This document shows positions 20,495 through 30,889 of a stretch of DNA of 64,000 nt, one piece after another. Below the pieces are notes generated by a model. The model had not been told where the DNA came from. It searched no databases and saw only the letters and a program-made list of their open reading frames with translations. Each line of letters opens with the position of its first letter. Within the stretch, counting starts at the first letter, position 1. This stretch comes from Phytoseiulus persimilis (Eukaryota; Arthropoda; Arachnida; Mesostigmata; Phytoseiidae): the NCBI GenBank assembly GCA_037576195.1, contig CM075104.1, positions 130,775-194,774 on the forward strand, written 5' to 3'. Made by a program: the position numbers and the translations under genes.

Positions 20495-21710
20495 TAGCCT
20501 GAGCTGCTCGTGGAAATAAGTCTCAGTCTAAGGTGTGCTTGTGGAAATTAGCCTCAGCTTGAGGCCTGCTTCTGAAAATTAGCCTTAGGCTAAGGCATGC
20601 TTCTGGAAATTAGCCTCAGCTTGAGGCCTGCTTCTGAAAATTAGCCTTAGGCTAAGGCATGCTTCTGGAAATTCGCCTCAGGCTAAGGCATGCTTCTGAA
20701 AATTAGCCTTAGCCTTGAGCTAAGGTTGGCTGTTTTTGAAATTTAGTCTTAGCGTCGAGCTGATGTATGCTTGTGGAATTCAGTCTTGAGCTAAGGCATG
20801 CTCCTGAAATTTAGTCTTAGCCTTGAGCTAATGTATGCTCGTGGAATTTAGTCTTAAGCTGAGGCCTGTTTCTGAAATTTAGTCTTAGCGTTGAGCTAAT
20901 GTATGCTTGTGGAATTTAGTCTTGGGCTGAGGCATGCTTCTGAAAATTCGCCCTAGGCCGAGGCATGCTCCTGAAATTTAGTCTTAGCCTTGAGCTAATG
21001 TATGCTCGTGGAATTTAGTCTTAAGCTAAGGCCTGTTTCTGAAATTTAGTCTTAGCGTTGAGCTAATGTATGCTTGTGGAATTTAGTCTTGGGCTGAGGC
21101 ATGCTTCTGAAAATTCGCCCTAGGCCAAGGCATGCTTCTGGAAATTAGCCTTAGCCTTGAGCTAAGGTTGGCTGTTTTTGAAATTTAGTCTTAACGTTGA
21201 GCTGATGTATGCTTGTGGAATTTAGTCTTAGGCTGAGGCATGCTTCTGAAATTTAGTCTTAGCCTTGAGCTAATGTATGCTTGTGGAATTTAGTCTTAGG
21301 CTAAGGCATGCTCCTGAAGATTGGCCTTAGCCTTGAGCCTTGAGCTAAGGTTGGCTTTTGGAATTTAGTCTTAGCCTTGAGCTAATGTATGCTTGTGGAA
21401 TTTAGTCTCAGGCTAAGGCATGCTTCTGAAGATTAGCCTTAGCCTTGAGCTAAGGTATGCTTGTGGAATTTAGCCTTAGCCTTAGTCTAAGGTATGCTCG
21501 CGGAAATTAGCCTCAGCATCAGGCTAAGGTATGCTCGCGGAAATCAGCCTTAGCCGTAGGGGAACCCCTTCTTGTTGAAATTAGCCTTAGCTCAAGGTTT
21601 GCTTGTAGAATTTAGCCTTAGGCTAAGGTATGCTTGTAGAATTTAGCCTTAGCCTTGAGCTAAGATATGCTTTTGAAATTTGGTCCTAGCCTTGAGCTAA
21701 TGTATGCTTG
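20495..21710 (+). repeat. Palindrome-rich satellite, block 1
   Basis: Alternating units of about 31 bp (TGCTTGTGGAATTTAGTCTT + AGGCTAAGGCA) and about 37 bp (TGCTTCTGAAATTTAGTCTT + AGCCTTGAGCTAATGTA). The cores GCCTTAG-G-CTAAGGC and CTTAGC-CTTGA-GCTAAG are inverted repeats, so each unit can form a small hairpin. This block is diverged and is cut at 21710 by an R1-like LINE. Confidence 0.95.
21700..21710 (+). repeat. Target-site duplication, left copy
   Basis: ATGTATGCTTG. The same 11 bases occur at 27848-27858 after the poly(A) of the R1-like LINE, and the satellite unit continues in phase (TGGAATTTAG) after the right copy. Confidence 0.85.
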
Positions 21711-22242
21711 AGAGTTCGCTTCTGACCTTCGTGGACAACGCACGTTTTTTCGTGAGCTCTGCTACTGGTTGCCGTATAGCATCGGGGGTATCGCACAAAG
21801 GTTGGCGGTCGCAAGACAACTACACGGAGCTGCGAACGGGCCGTGTAGGCCGACTTGGAGCGAAGCTACGGTTATTGCTGTGAAATAGTGAGTTTCGTGA
21901 ACGCGCTACCTGGATCTCCTTCAAGCGGATCTTGGCGGCTTGGCGCAGACCAATCCACAACAATCCGCAGGAGACTGGACACGTCACACCGAGAGTAAAT
22001 CAGGCAAGGCAAAATCATCGGATTTTTCCAAATAACCCTGAAGATATTCCAGATCGAAGTTTCCAACACTTTGGTTCGGGAAAGACAGGTTTGGTTCGGC
22101 CTGGGGAGGTTTCCTGCGCGGAAGGGACCTGCGGCTCCTACAGAGGGCCCAGCGGGTAGAGTGGGCAGGCGGGAGTTCACCCAACCCCACAGCCCACGAG
22201 CCAGGCTCAGAGGAATTTGAATTGGTTGGATAAGAGGAGGGT

Positions 22243-24346
22243 ATGGCGGAATCCAAGGTGTCCACGACCGAGCCAGGTATGGAAATTGGAGAGAGCCTCA
22301 ACGATAAGCTGCTGGGTCGCGCGGTGGAGCGGCGGGATGAGGGGATGCTGGCTCCACGGAAGCCGTTTGCTAAGGGGGGGGGGGGGGGCGGTGGCCCACT
22401 CGCCGATGAAGACGGCTGATCTTTTAGGGGATGAAAGGGGTCTGGGGAACGATGGCGAGCCTGAAGTGAGGGCCGCGGTGTCGAGAAAAAGGGGACCCGA
22501 TGGCGTCATTACCCCAGAGAAGGACACGCCTAGGAGAAAAACGGGGGCGGAGGGAACAATCGGTCAGAAAGGCGAAACGAGCCAGGGGTCTATGAGACAG
22601 GGTGGGAAATCGAGGCAAGATAATGAGGCTGCCCAGGAAACGGCGAGCCAGGGGGCTGGACAGTTGAGGGGCAGCGACGATGCCCAGCTGGAGCACGAGA
22701 TGACCCTCATGAGGAGATACATGGAGAAACTAACGAGGCTGAGCAGTGCCCAGAATACTAAAGTGGATTTTAAAGACCTGGGTAAGGTCATGCCCTCACT
22801 TTACGGTAGGCTAGAAGCCAGTTTCAGGGAGGGTCTGGAGAGGGCGAAGAATGAGGGAGCTGCGGATGCGATTCGGGCGAAGTCCGGGAGAGAGGAGGGG
22901 GAAATATGTTGCGATTGCGGGGAAAAGAGTAGCAGCGACGCGGCGAAAAGCAGGGAGGACGAGGCGAGGGAGTTTGAGGAGAGGATCTCAACGGCGGTGA
23001 CGCCAGAGGCCCGGCTGGGTCTCCTAGACCTTGAATGGCCTGAGGAGTGCTTCCAGCACGTGAGGCGAACTCCGGAGGAAAATTGGGCGAAGAAAAACAT
23101 CAAAATGGTCATCTTCGGGGAGGGGGAAAAGTTGGAGGGAGGAATCTGGAGGGAGATCCGAGCACAGTTTCCCAAGGTGGAGGATTCAAGCGGACTCGCT
23201 GCGGGAAGTGTCGCGGTCCTGAGGAGTTATGACGTAATGGAGGTTGTCGGAGAAGCAGGGTCCAATCGGCCAGGGGGCACCAGAGTGCTCGTTGCCGGGA
23301 TACTCAAGCAGGGGCAATTTGCTGGAGCGGAGACCCTAGGAATGCTGGAAAGGGCGCTGGGGAAGATCCTGGAGGTGGCGGGAAACGGAGGTGAGCAACC
23401 AGACGTCTTTGTAGACCCGGCGTATCGAAACCAGCGGCTACTGAGAGCTCTTGAAGTAGCATATAGGGCCGCAGGGAAGATCCATGGGGTGTCTGGGGCG
23501 CTGGGAGTTTGCTCGAAGGCTGGAGCAACCCTCTCGAGGCCGACGACAGGGAGCGAGCGCTCCCAGAGAGCGACGATAAGAGTAAAGGTTGGAGAAGGCC
23601 GAACCTTCAGGGAGGCTCTGCAGGGGCTCAGAGAGCATTGGGAGCCGGATGCGATGGACTTGAAGATGCGAGGGGTACCGACGAAGGATGGGGAGGGAAA
23701 TCTGATCATGAGACTAGACGAGGCGAGGGCCGGGGCGGGTGCTAGCTTCGCGAAGATGCTCAGAGAGAAGGCGAACCTGGAGGCCGACGTGAGAGTTGGA
23801 AGGAGTGGGCAGACGGTGGCTCTCTGGGGGTTCGACCCACTAGTCCCGCCGACGGAGGCAGAAAGAGCTCTCCGGAGCCTCCTGCAGGTGCCGAACACGG
23901 CTGAGGTCAAGGTGGATGAACCCCGTCTCGTCAGGGCAGAAGTCTGGAGAGCCTTGGTAACGCTACCGGTGGAGCATGCGGAGGCACTGCTGCGCCACAG
24001 GACGATCCGGCTAGGGAATCGCTGGTGCAGGCCCGAGCTTTGGGTGAATGTGCTCGCGTGCTTCAGGTGCCACGTAACAGGCCACAGGGCAAGGGATTGC
24101 AAGGCTGGGGGCGGGGATGGGAAACTTTGCTACAGATGCGGGGGCTTGGAGCATATTGCGAAAGACTGTAAGGGCACCGCAAGGTGCTATGTCTGCAATA
24201 TCGATGGTCATCGGGCCGACAGTAACGCTTGTCCAGCTCGGTTGAAGAAGTTGAGGAAGGTCATTGGGTCGGGAAAACAGGGTAGAAGCGGTGACCCGAA
24301 GGCGGCCGACGAGTGGATCACGGTGGGCAGGCGCCAGAGGAAATGA
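22243..24346 (+). CDS. R1-like LINE ORF1 (gag-like, three CCHC zinc knuckles)
   Basis: Likely starts at ATG 22243 (MAESKVSTTEPGM), whose frame reads naturally to a run of 15 G at 22374-22388. After the run the sensible frame is shifted by one, which a 14-G run would reconcile. The middle contains a helical region (EHEMTLMRRYMEKLTRLSS). The C-terminal third has three zinc knuckles, CFRCHVTGHRARDC, CYRCGGLEHIAKDC and CYVCNIDGHRADSNAC (about 24050-24230). In R1/Jockey elements this protein packages element RNA. A GTG or ATG-less upstream reading in the other frame (from 22217) is an alternative but gives an unnatural N-terminus. Confidence 0.85.
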
Positions 24347-27300
24347 TGGCCGAAGTATGCGTGATTCAGGTGAACCTAAATCGGTGTCGAGGGGCACATG
24401 ACATGCTAGAGAGAGTATGCCATGAGACAGGGGTGAGCATTGCTTTGACGTCAGAGCCGAACCATGCCTCCGTCAGGGGCAGGGCAGACTGGTTCACCGA
24501 CGTACCGTTTGACGCTGCGGGGTGGATCAAGGGGTCACTCAAGCTGAGAGGGAGGGGTCAGGGCAAGGGGTTCATATGGATCGACGTGGAGGCGGTGGGA
24601 GTCTTTTTCTCCTGTTACATCTCGCCGAATGTGGGGCGGGAGGCCTTCGCGGAGTTCTTGCAGGACCTGGGCGACAGTATTGAGGCCAAGAGAGCGGCTA
24701 AGGTTATTGTCACGGGGGACTTCAACGCCAAAAGTGTTGTATGGGGGAACCGGATGACCGACGAGAGAGGGAGGTTCGTGGAGGATTGGGCTGCGTCGCA
24801 CGATCTGACCTTGGTGAACGATGGGAGGGTCCCGACATTCTCAGGGGCCAGGGGGCAGTCATTCATTGACTTGACCATGGTGAACTCGAGGGCGCAGGGG
24901 AGCATTTCGGCATGGGGGGTCTTGACGGACCAGGAGTCGCTCAGCGACCACAGATATATCGCCTTCAGAGTAAGGAGCGAGGCTGGCACAGCGCATGATA
25001 AGCGGGGAGGGAGGTGGGATCCAAAGAGGCTGGACTTCACCAAAATGAGGAAGTACATCGACGAGAGATGCAGGGGCAAAAGGGGAGAGGATATTAGCGC
25101 TGAGGGACTGGAGGGCATTCTTACGGAGGCATGTAGGAAGGGAGGTCCGAAAAGCAGATACATGGGAGGAAAGCAGCCGAACTACTGGTGGAACGAGGAA
25201 GTGGCTGCCTTGCGCCGACAGTGCATTCAACTACAGAGAACCGCCAGCAGGACGGCGAGCTGGGTCGGACGCTCCGACAGGGGGGAAGAGGGAAGGGCTA
25301 CGCACGCGGCGCACATTGCAGTGTATAGGGAGGCTAGGGCGAAACTTAGGGCGGAGATCAAGAAGAGCAAGGATAGAGCTTGGCGGGAACTGATTCGGGA
25401 AGTGCAGAGGGAAGTGTGGGGGAAGCCATATAAGGTGGTCATGGGGAAATTCAAGAAGAAGGCACCGGAGCTAGCACAGGACAAACTGTGGGAAACAATC
25501 CAGGGTCTTTTCCCGGAGCGCCCCGAGAGGAGGAACTGTACGAATGGGAGGAATGATGGGAGAGAGCAAGAAGAGCTGGCTCACGAGATAACACTCGAGG
25601 AGGTAATTCGGGCCGCTGACGGACTTGCAGACGGCAAAGCGCCAGGACCGGACGGAGTTCCTGCGGAGGTGGTCAAACTCCTGGCCAAAAGATGGCCAAA
25701 AATGGTGAAGGAAATGTTCGATGAACTGCTGAGGAGAGGAGTTTTCCCGGGGCCTTGGAAGCGGGCAAAGCTCGTTCTTATACCGAAAACGGGTGGGGGG
25801 CACAGGCCAATCTGTCTGCTGAATACGATGGGGAAACTTTTTGATAAGGTGATTGCGGGGAGGATTCAAGGGGAGATTGAGGAGCTGGGAGCACTGTCGG
25901 GGATGCAGTATGGTTTCAGGAGGGGGCAATCCACAGTCGACGCAGTGGGGTGGGTGCTCAAGAGGGCAGAGCAAGAGAGGAGCAAGAGCTCGAGGAAGAG
26001 AGGGTTTCTTCTAATGGTTCTGCTGGACGTGAAAAACGCCTTCAACTCGTTAGAGTTGGGGGAGATTCTGCAAGCCTTGAGAGAGAGAGGGTTTTCGGGG
26101 TATTTGCAGACGATTATATCAGCATATCTAAATGGCCGGGAAATAGCTACGGAGGGTGGGGCTTACAAAGTCACGGCGGGGGTACCGCAGGGTTCCATTC
26201 TGGGCCCAACTCTGTGGAATCTTGCTTACGATGGTGTTCTGAGAATTGATCTGCCGAGGGGAGCTGAACTGTTAGCGTACGCTGACGACCTAGCACTGAC
26301 TGTGACGGCGAAAACGGAAGGGGAGGTAGAGAGGGTGGGGAATTTGGCCTTGAGGAAAATCCATGAGTGGATGGGGGAAATCAAACTGGAGCTGGCACCG
26401 CAAAAAACAGAAGCATTGTATCTCATCGGGAGGAAAAGGGCCAAGGGAATCAGGCTGAGCTTAGGCGGGATAGACATCAAGCTAGTAGAAAGGGTGAAAT
26501 ATCTAGGGGTTGTGCTGGATCGCGCGCTCACGGGAGGGGAGCATGTGAAATATGTGGCGGCGAGGGCGAGGGAGACGGCACGCAGGCTGGGCATGCTGAT
26601 GCCGAGGGTCGGCGGGGCTGGGGGGTGCAGCGACGGCTGCTGGCGTCAGTTGCGGAATCAGTGGCAATGTACGCGGCCCCGGCTTGGGCCCACCTGGCGC
26701 TCGGGACTCAGGGCAGGCGGAAGGCCGTCCGAGCGGCGCAGAGGACGCTGGCGCTCCGTGCGAGCCGAGCGTATAGCACGGTTTCGACGGAGGCTGCCCT
26801 TGTCCTCGCCAAGATGGTGCCGTGGGACCTCCTGGCGTTAGAGAGAACCAGGTGCTGGGGGCAGGAAGGGGAGGGACGGGAAACAGCCAGGGACGATACC
26901 ATCAGACAATGGCAGAGGGAGTGGGATGCGGGACTGGTCGGAGACTCGAAGGGCAAATGGACGAGGGAATTAATCAGGGATCTCGAGGGGTGGATGGGCT
27001 GCGAGTTCGGGGATTTAAACTACGGGATGACCCAGGTGCTGACGGGGCGTGGGCAGTTCCAGACATTCATGGTGAAAAAAGGGAAAACGGACTTTGATGT
27101 CTGCGTCCTGTGCACGTCCGGTGAGTCCGACGGGGTGGAGCACACCGTTTTGCACTGCGACGCCCTTGGAGACATCAGACGGGAGGGAATTCAAGGTTTT
27201 CAGGGGACTGGCGTGAGGGAGATGGTGGAGTTCGGGCTGAGGGGGAGGGAGGAGTGGAAGGCTGTCGCAAGGTACTTGGAAAGGATAATGATGGGGAAAA

Positions 27301-27488
27301 CAGCGAGGGAGGAAGCAAGGAGGTCGCGGCTCGTCGCGAACTCCGGGACACGTCAGAGGGCAGAAGCGGGGGAAGAGGTCCACTCGCAAGAGAGGGCCTC
27401 TGAGCCCGCGAGAGAGCTGACGGTCTCTCACGAGACAAGTGGAGCAATGGGGATTGGCTTCCTTCGGACGAGTGAGAATAGCGATTAG
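24343..27488 (+). CDS. R1-like LINE ORF2: endonuclease, reverse transcriptase, CCHC
   Basis: ATG 24343 overlaps the ORF1 stop (ATGA). The endonuclease opens with VIQVNLNRCRGAHDML, has VTGDFNAKS and LSDHRYI; all are typical of R1. The RT contains DGKAPGPDGVPAEV, YGFRRGQSTVDAV, LDVKNAFNSL, GVPQGSILGPTLWN and YADDLAL (about 26280). The frame changes in a 6-G run at 26620-26625, after which SVAESVAMYAAPAWAHLA and a CVLCTSGE...HTVLHC zinc motif follow, to the stop at 27488. If the G run is an assembly or read error, ORF2 is intact (about 1,048 codons). It nicks the target and copies the RNA in place. Confidence 0.9.
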
Positions 27489-27847
27489 AGGGACACTGGC
27501 AGCTAGACACCAGCACAAAACGGACAATGGCAGAGACGTTCACTGCAAACCACGGCACACGACAACGGTACACGTTCACCACATACAACACCACTCAAAC
27601 ACGCACATAGCTTGCCAGCAGTAGAGGAACGGGAGGAGTGAAGGGGAGAGAGAACGACTCCCGCTCTCATGAGTTCGAAGTAATGCTAACCCAGTTCCGT
27701 CCGTGAGAGCGGCACCTCCGCCCGAAAGCGGGGGTTCGGGAATCACCAGGTTTTTAGTGGGTTTGCGACTCCCACAGCTGTGGCATGGTCTGCATCACGC
27801 ATTTTTCTCCCTGGCCCCACAAAAAAAGAAAAAAAAAAAAAAAGCTT

Positions 27848-28040
27848 ATGTATGCTTGTGGAATTTAGTCTTAGGCTAAGGTATGCTTGTGGAATTAAGC
27901 CTGAGTCCTAGGCTAAGGTATGCTTGTGGAATTTAGCCTTAGCCTCAGGCTAAGATATGCTTTTGAAATTTAGTCTAGCCTTGAGCTAATGTATGCTCGT
28001 GGAATTCAGACTTAGGCTAAGGTATGCTTGTGGAATTTGT
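27848..28040 (+). repeat. Palindrome-rich satellite, continuation after the R1-like LINE
   Basis: Starts with the right copy of the 11-bp target duplication (27848-27858) and carries six or so 31/37-bp units before ending at GGAATTTGTCAAGTG. Confidence 0.9.
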
Positions 28041-28054
28041 CAAGTGATGTCAAA

Positions 28055-28069
28055 CCTAACCTAACCTAA
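28055..28069 (+). repeat. Short (CCTAA)3 stretch
   Basis: Three exact copies of CCTAA, the complement of the TTAGG arthropod telomere repeat, just outside the satellite. Too short to be more than suggestive. Confidence 0.6.
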
Positions 28070-28350
28070 AGTGAGTGATGAAACGTAAAAGCCTCACTGG
28101 GGACAATTTTGGTGTATCAGGGCAACCATCTCCAAAGCAGCAACGCCTTTGATTATTTGATCTTAAGTATTTCACCACTTTACTCAGTTTAAGCACTGAT
28201 TTTTATGGATACATCCTCCCCTTCAGAACTAAAGAATTCTTACATCGCGTCCAGAGTTACTAGCTATCATTTTGATTAGTTGATAGATACGATCAGATGT
28301 GATTCACGTAAAAATGTGGATTAGGGCTTTATTTTATTCATGACGTTCTA

Positions 28351-28982
28351 TTAAAAACTATGAGATTGGGAAGAGTCAGAATCAGAACAAATTTCAATGA
28401 TTTCTCCGACTCTTTTCGAACAACCTTGTTGATAGGAAGTGCTTCTCATCCTCTTTGTTCGACTTCCAACTCCACTCGAAGTACTAGGGGTCGGCTCATT
28501 TCTCCCTCTCTTCCGACTTTTATGTCCTGCGTCCCGTGTCAATTCATTTGCTTCGCTTTGAGTTGTATTAGAATTGGGCGTTGATGCCCTAATGAGCGGT
28601 GGTGAATCGGATACTCGTTGACGTATCAAGCTAATATCCAGTTTAAGAATGGGATGTAATCGGCTTTCGTACAACTTCGCACGCAACTCGTTCTCAATGT
28701 TATCTAAAGGCGCAGAGATCATGTTCAGATAGTTCTCCACGGTTTTGGTTTTTTCGCTGCTTACATTGCGGATAAGAGACTTATATTTGAGGCATTCAGC
28801 TCGGCGAACGGCGATATCTTCCAGTGTGGTCAATTCTTCTGGTGGGATATCATTGACGAATTCCGCCCAAATCTTATTGAAATCCTCTAGGGAACTGCAG
28901 TAGAAATGAAGCTCGCTTATCGATCACACAAGGGATCAAGTATAACATAGAGCTATAAAATCAGTATGGGCACTTACGTCAT
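28351..28982 (-). CDS. Two-exon nuclear-type protein with a SUMO-interaction-like C-terminus
   Basis: Exon 1 is only ATGAC (28982-28978), followed by a consensus donor (GTAAGT). An 83-bp intron (28895-28977) ends TTTCTACTGCAG, and exon 2 (28894-28351) continues in phase for 182 residues in all. The N-terminal half is acidic/helical (SLEDFNKIWAEFVNDIPPEE). The second half is low-complexity with basic clusters (KSRKRGR, RTKRMR) like nuclear localisation signals. The end, EIIEICSDSDSS, has the hydrophobic-core-plus-acidic/serine form of a SUMO-interacting motif. AATAAA signals overlap near 28328-28339 and a TATA lies at 29045. Not a recognised family. The iteron array lies directly upstream. Confidence 0.6.
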
Positions 28983-29044
28983 TTTTAATGATTTACAGGA
29001 CCTGTTGAATTGATCGACATATCATGAGGCATGTGAACAGCGTC

Positions 29045-29052
29045 ATATATAT
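29045..29052 (-). promoter_or_regulatory. TATA-like element for the two-exon gene
   Basis: ATATATAT, 63 bp upstream of the ATG on the minus strand, between the gene and the iteron array. Confidence 0.4.
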
Positions 29053-29071
29053 GGTTGAAGTCAGGAGAGTA

Positions 29072-29372
29072 TCTTGAGCAACATGATGGTGTACATGTTG
29101 AGCAAAATGATGGTGTACATGTTGAGCAAAATGATGGTGTACATGTTGAGCAACATGATGGTGTACATGTTGAGCAACATGATGGTGTACATGTTGAGCA
29201 ACATGATGGTGTACATGTTGAGCAACATGATGGTGTACATGTTGAGCAACATGATGGTGTACATGTTGAGCAACATGATGGTATACATGTTGAGCAACAT
29301 GATGGTATACATGTTGAGCAACATGATGGTATACATCTTGAGCAACATGATGGTATACATGTTGAGCAACAT
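29072..29372. repeat. 24-bp palindromic iteron array
   Basis: About 12.5 copies of a 24-bp unit (GATGGTGTACATGTTGAGCA + ACAT). Each contains CATGTTG-AG-CAACATG, a 7-bp inverted repeat, and GTGTACAT or GTATACAT. The period is a multiple of three, so all frames on both strands look open (VHVEQHDG and similar); this is not taken as coding. It lies between two divergent genes, and diverged copies recur at 30890-31000 beyond the + strand gene. Such arrays act as origins or enhancers in several DNA viruses and plasmids; that role here is inference. Confidence 0.9.
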
Positions 29373-29443
29373 GAGGGAAACGGAAATGTATGTAGCGAAT
29401 ATTGACTGATGGCTTTCGCAGCGTTTTTGATAGCAGCGTTCGT

Positions 29444-29555
29444 GTAAAGTTGCGAATAGTCGTATTTTTCAACATCAACTATTATTATTCGAACGTGAGG
29501 TAAAGTTGCGAATAGTCGTATTTTTCAACATCAACTATTATTATTCGAGCGTGAG
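29444..29555 (+). repeat. Two-copy 56-bp direct repeat
   Basis: Two near-identical 56-bp units (29444-29499 and 29500-29555, one difference), each running from GTAAAGTTGCGAATAGTCGT to CGTGAG and followed by GTAA. The CGTGAG|GTAA joins look like splice donors, so these may be duplicated first-exon ends for the + strand gene. Confidence 0.85.
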
Positions 29556-29695
29556 GTAATGCACAGGGGATTAAATTGTGAGGGACAATATCGATACTAT
29601 AATAGCTGTACTGAGATTGTCTTTATATTTGGGTAAATTTCAATTTCTTTCCCTTATCAGTCATGGCTGCGTCATCATTATTCGCCAAAAAATGA

Positions 29696-30529
29696 TCAGT
29701 CACGTTGGAGTCGGAATTCATCGATGGTGCAGAGAAGACAAGAGCGCGAAGGGGAATACTGGATGCGTTGAAGTCGACGCATGCAATTCAGAAATTTCGT
29801 TTGATTTATGAAGACGCTAAGAAGACGCGCGACAACGTCACCATCTGTTCCCGAGCAACTGCACATTTTCACGCTCTTGTATGGTTCGAAAGGCCGGCGA
29901 ATGGCCAGACATTTTTCACTGATCTATTCAAACCCCGATTTGTGACAGCCACAGGTATCAGGCAGCCTGAAAAATGGGAATCATTCTTCGATACATCCAA
30001 TGACGAGGCTGCGAATACCTCTTATACGAATGATAACGATGGACCAGTTTTCGACGACCATCGAGGACGTTTGAGTCCAGAAATTCCTCTACGTGAACCA
30101 GCTTGGAACAGTACTCCAATACGATCCAGCCCTGCTCCATGCAAACGGGAAATTTCACGCTGTTTCCGCGAAAGTATTCAGGCCAAATACCGAAAGATCA
30201 GTCATAAAATCGGACCCGTGATCGTAGCTTTCTCAAAAGATGTTCAGCGGAGCATTCTGTTACATAGCATTGCGTCGAGCTCTAATGCGTGCGATGCCTT
30301 TTGTTCTATAAGTCGCATAGACATTCAAGTTGCTGCGAGTTCGTTCCAAACATGGTACCCTTTCCCAGTGTGGTTCTATGAGAATCATAAAGCTAGTGAT
30401 ATTGTAAAAGTTCTCAGAAATCACGAATTTCCAATGGAAGCAGATAGCAAGTGGTCGATCACTAATATTGCTGATATTTTGAGTTTAGATGGCGAAAATG
30501 ATACAGTCGAACCTACAGGTTCGGGCTGA
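29696..30529 (+). CDS. Unrecognised protein of the iteron island (N-terminal ORF)
   Basis: A 270-plus-codon frame that looks like real protein throughout but lacks an ATG at its start. An ATG at 29663, behind a strong acceptor (TTTCTTTCCCTTATCAG at 29645-29661), is in the same frame but meets TGA at 29693-29695. The segment ATAHFHALVWFERP resembles the H-x-H motif of HUH nucleases, but no matching Tyr motif or helicase was found, so this is weak. Later parts (SSFQTWYPFPVWFYENH, DSKWSITNIADILSL) are unrecognised. The frame ends at 30529, where a second frame with a Cys-rich end takes over. Possibly a decayed or spliced gene of a DNA element or virus-like insert. Confidence 0.45.
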   Translation, partial: SVTLESEFIDGAEKTRARRGILDALKSTHAIQKFRLIYEDAKKTRDNVTICSRATAHFHALVWFERPANGQTFFTDLFKPRFVTATGIRQPEKWESFFDTSNDEAANTSYTNDNDGPVFDDHRGRLSPEIPLREPAWNSTPIRSSPAPCKREISRCFRESIQAKYRKISHKIGPVIVAFSKDVQRSILLHSIASSSNACDAFCSISRIDIQVAASSFQTWYPFPVWFYENHKASDIVKVLRNHEFPMEADSKWSITNIADILSLDGENDTVEPTGSG

Positions 30530-30783
30530 GGTTCTACGTAGTAAATAGTCAGGATGTCTCACGGATCGAGTATTCGTGCCCTGCGTGCCCTGTCCGACGC
30601 AAATATTTCAAAGATAGTGTTAATCGTAAGAACGATGTGAAATTAGCACTAAGGGCGTGTGCAATGCATTGGACAAAGGTGCACGAAACCACACTGGGCA
30701 CAGCGCATACTGCAGGACCTAAATTTACGTTCAAGGAGTTCGTCAACCATGTGGAATCTATATATCAACTTCGAACCATGTAA
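30501..30783 (+). CDS. Continuation ORF with Cys/His residues and overlapping poly(A) signal
   Basis: Open frame shifted by one from the preceding ORF, with natural composition: FYVVNSQDVSRIEY, then CPAC, and later RACAMHWTKVH, which could form a zinc site. It ends ATGTAATAAAC, so the TAA stop overlaps AATAAA (30782-30787). The overlap of 29 bases with the previous frame suggests a 1-base frameshift or an unrecognised intron between two parts of one gene. No family recognised. Confidence 0.45.
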
Positions 30784-30889
30784 TAAACAGTCATTATTCG
30801 CTTACCGTTAATTGAGTTCATGATTCATGTGGAGCATGCAAATATCCTGCTAATCAGGTTGGGGCGTCCCGACGCTTGGTGTGATAGCT

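Larger units (their letters stand above)
21711..27847 (+). mobile_element. Nearly complete R1-clade LINE inserted in the satellite
   Basis: 6,137 bp with an 11-bp target duplication, a ~530-bp 5' UTR, ORF1 with three CCHC knuckles, ORF2 with AP-endonuclease, RT and CCHC, a ~350-bp 3' UTR and an A-rich tail (27820-27843). It is GC-rich, unlike the surrounding satellite. ORF1 and ORF2 overlap by ATGA (24343-24346). The only obvious defects are two frame changes, both in G homopolymers (22374-22388 and 26620-26625). Confidence 0.93.

Noticed and set aside
20495..21710. CRISPR-like array of ~31-bp repeats
   Set aside because: There are no unique spacers; the intervening sequence is itself a repeat variant, and the genome is eukaryotic.
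23227..24102. 291-aa minus-strand ORF in the R1-like LINE
   Set aside because: Shadow of ORF1 in a GC-rich region; composition is Ser/Pro/Arg low-complexity without motifs.
28055..28069. Telomere or telomere-adjacent position from (CCTAA)3
   Set aside because: Only three units; not enough to claim a telomeric array.
29055..29405. Repeat proteins VHVEQHDG (plus) or HHVAQHV (minus)
   Set aside because: Produced by a 24-bp tandem repeat in which several frames on both strands are open. The array is better read as iterons.
29830..29900. HUH (Rep) endonuclease call from HFHALV
   Set aside because: Only one of the expected motifs is present; no Tyr motif in the right place and no helicase, so it is mentioned as a hint and not used as a name.
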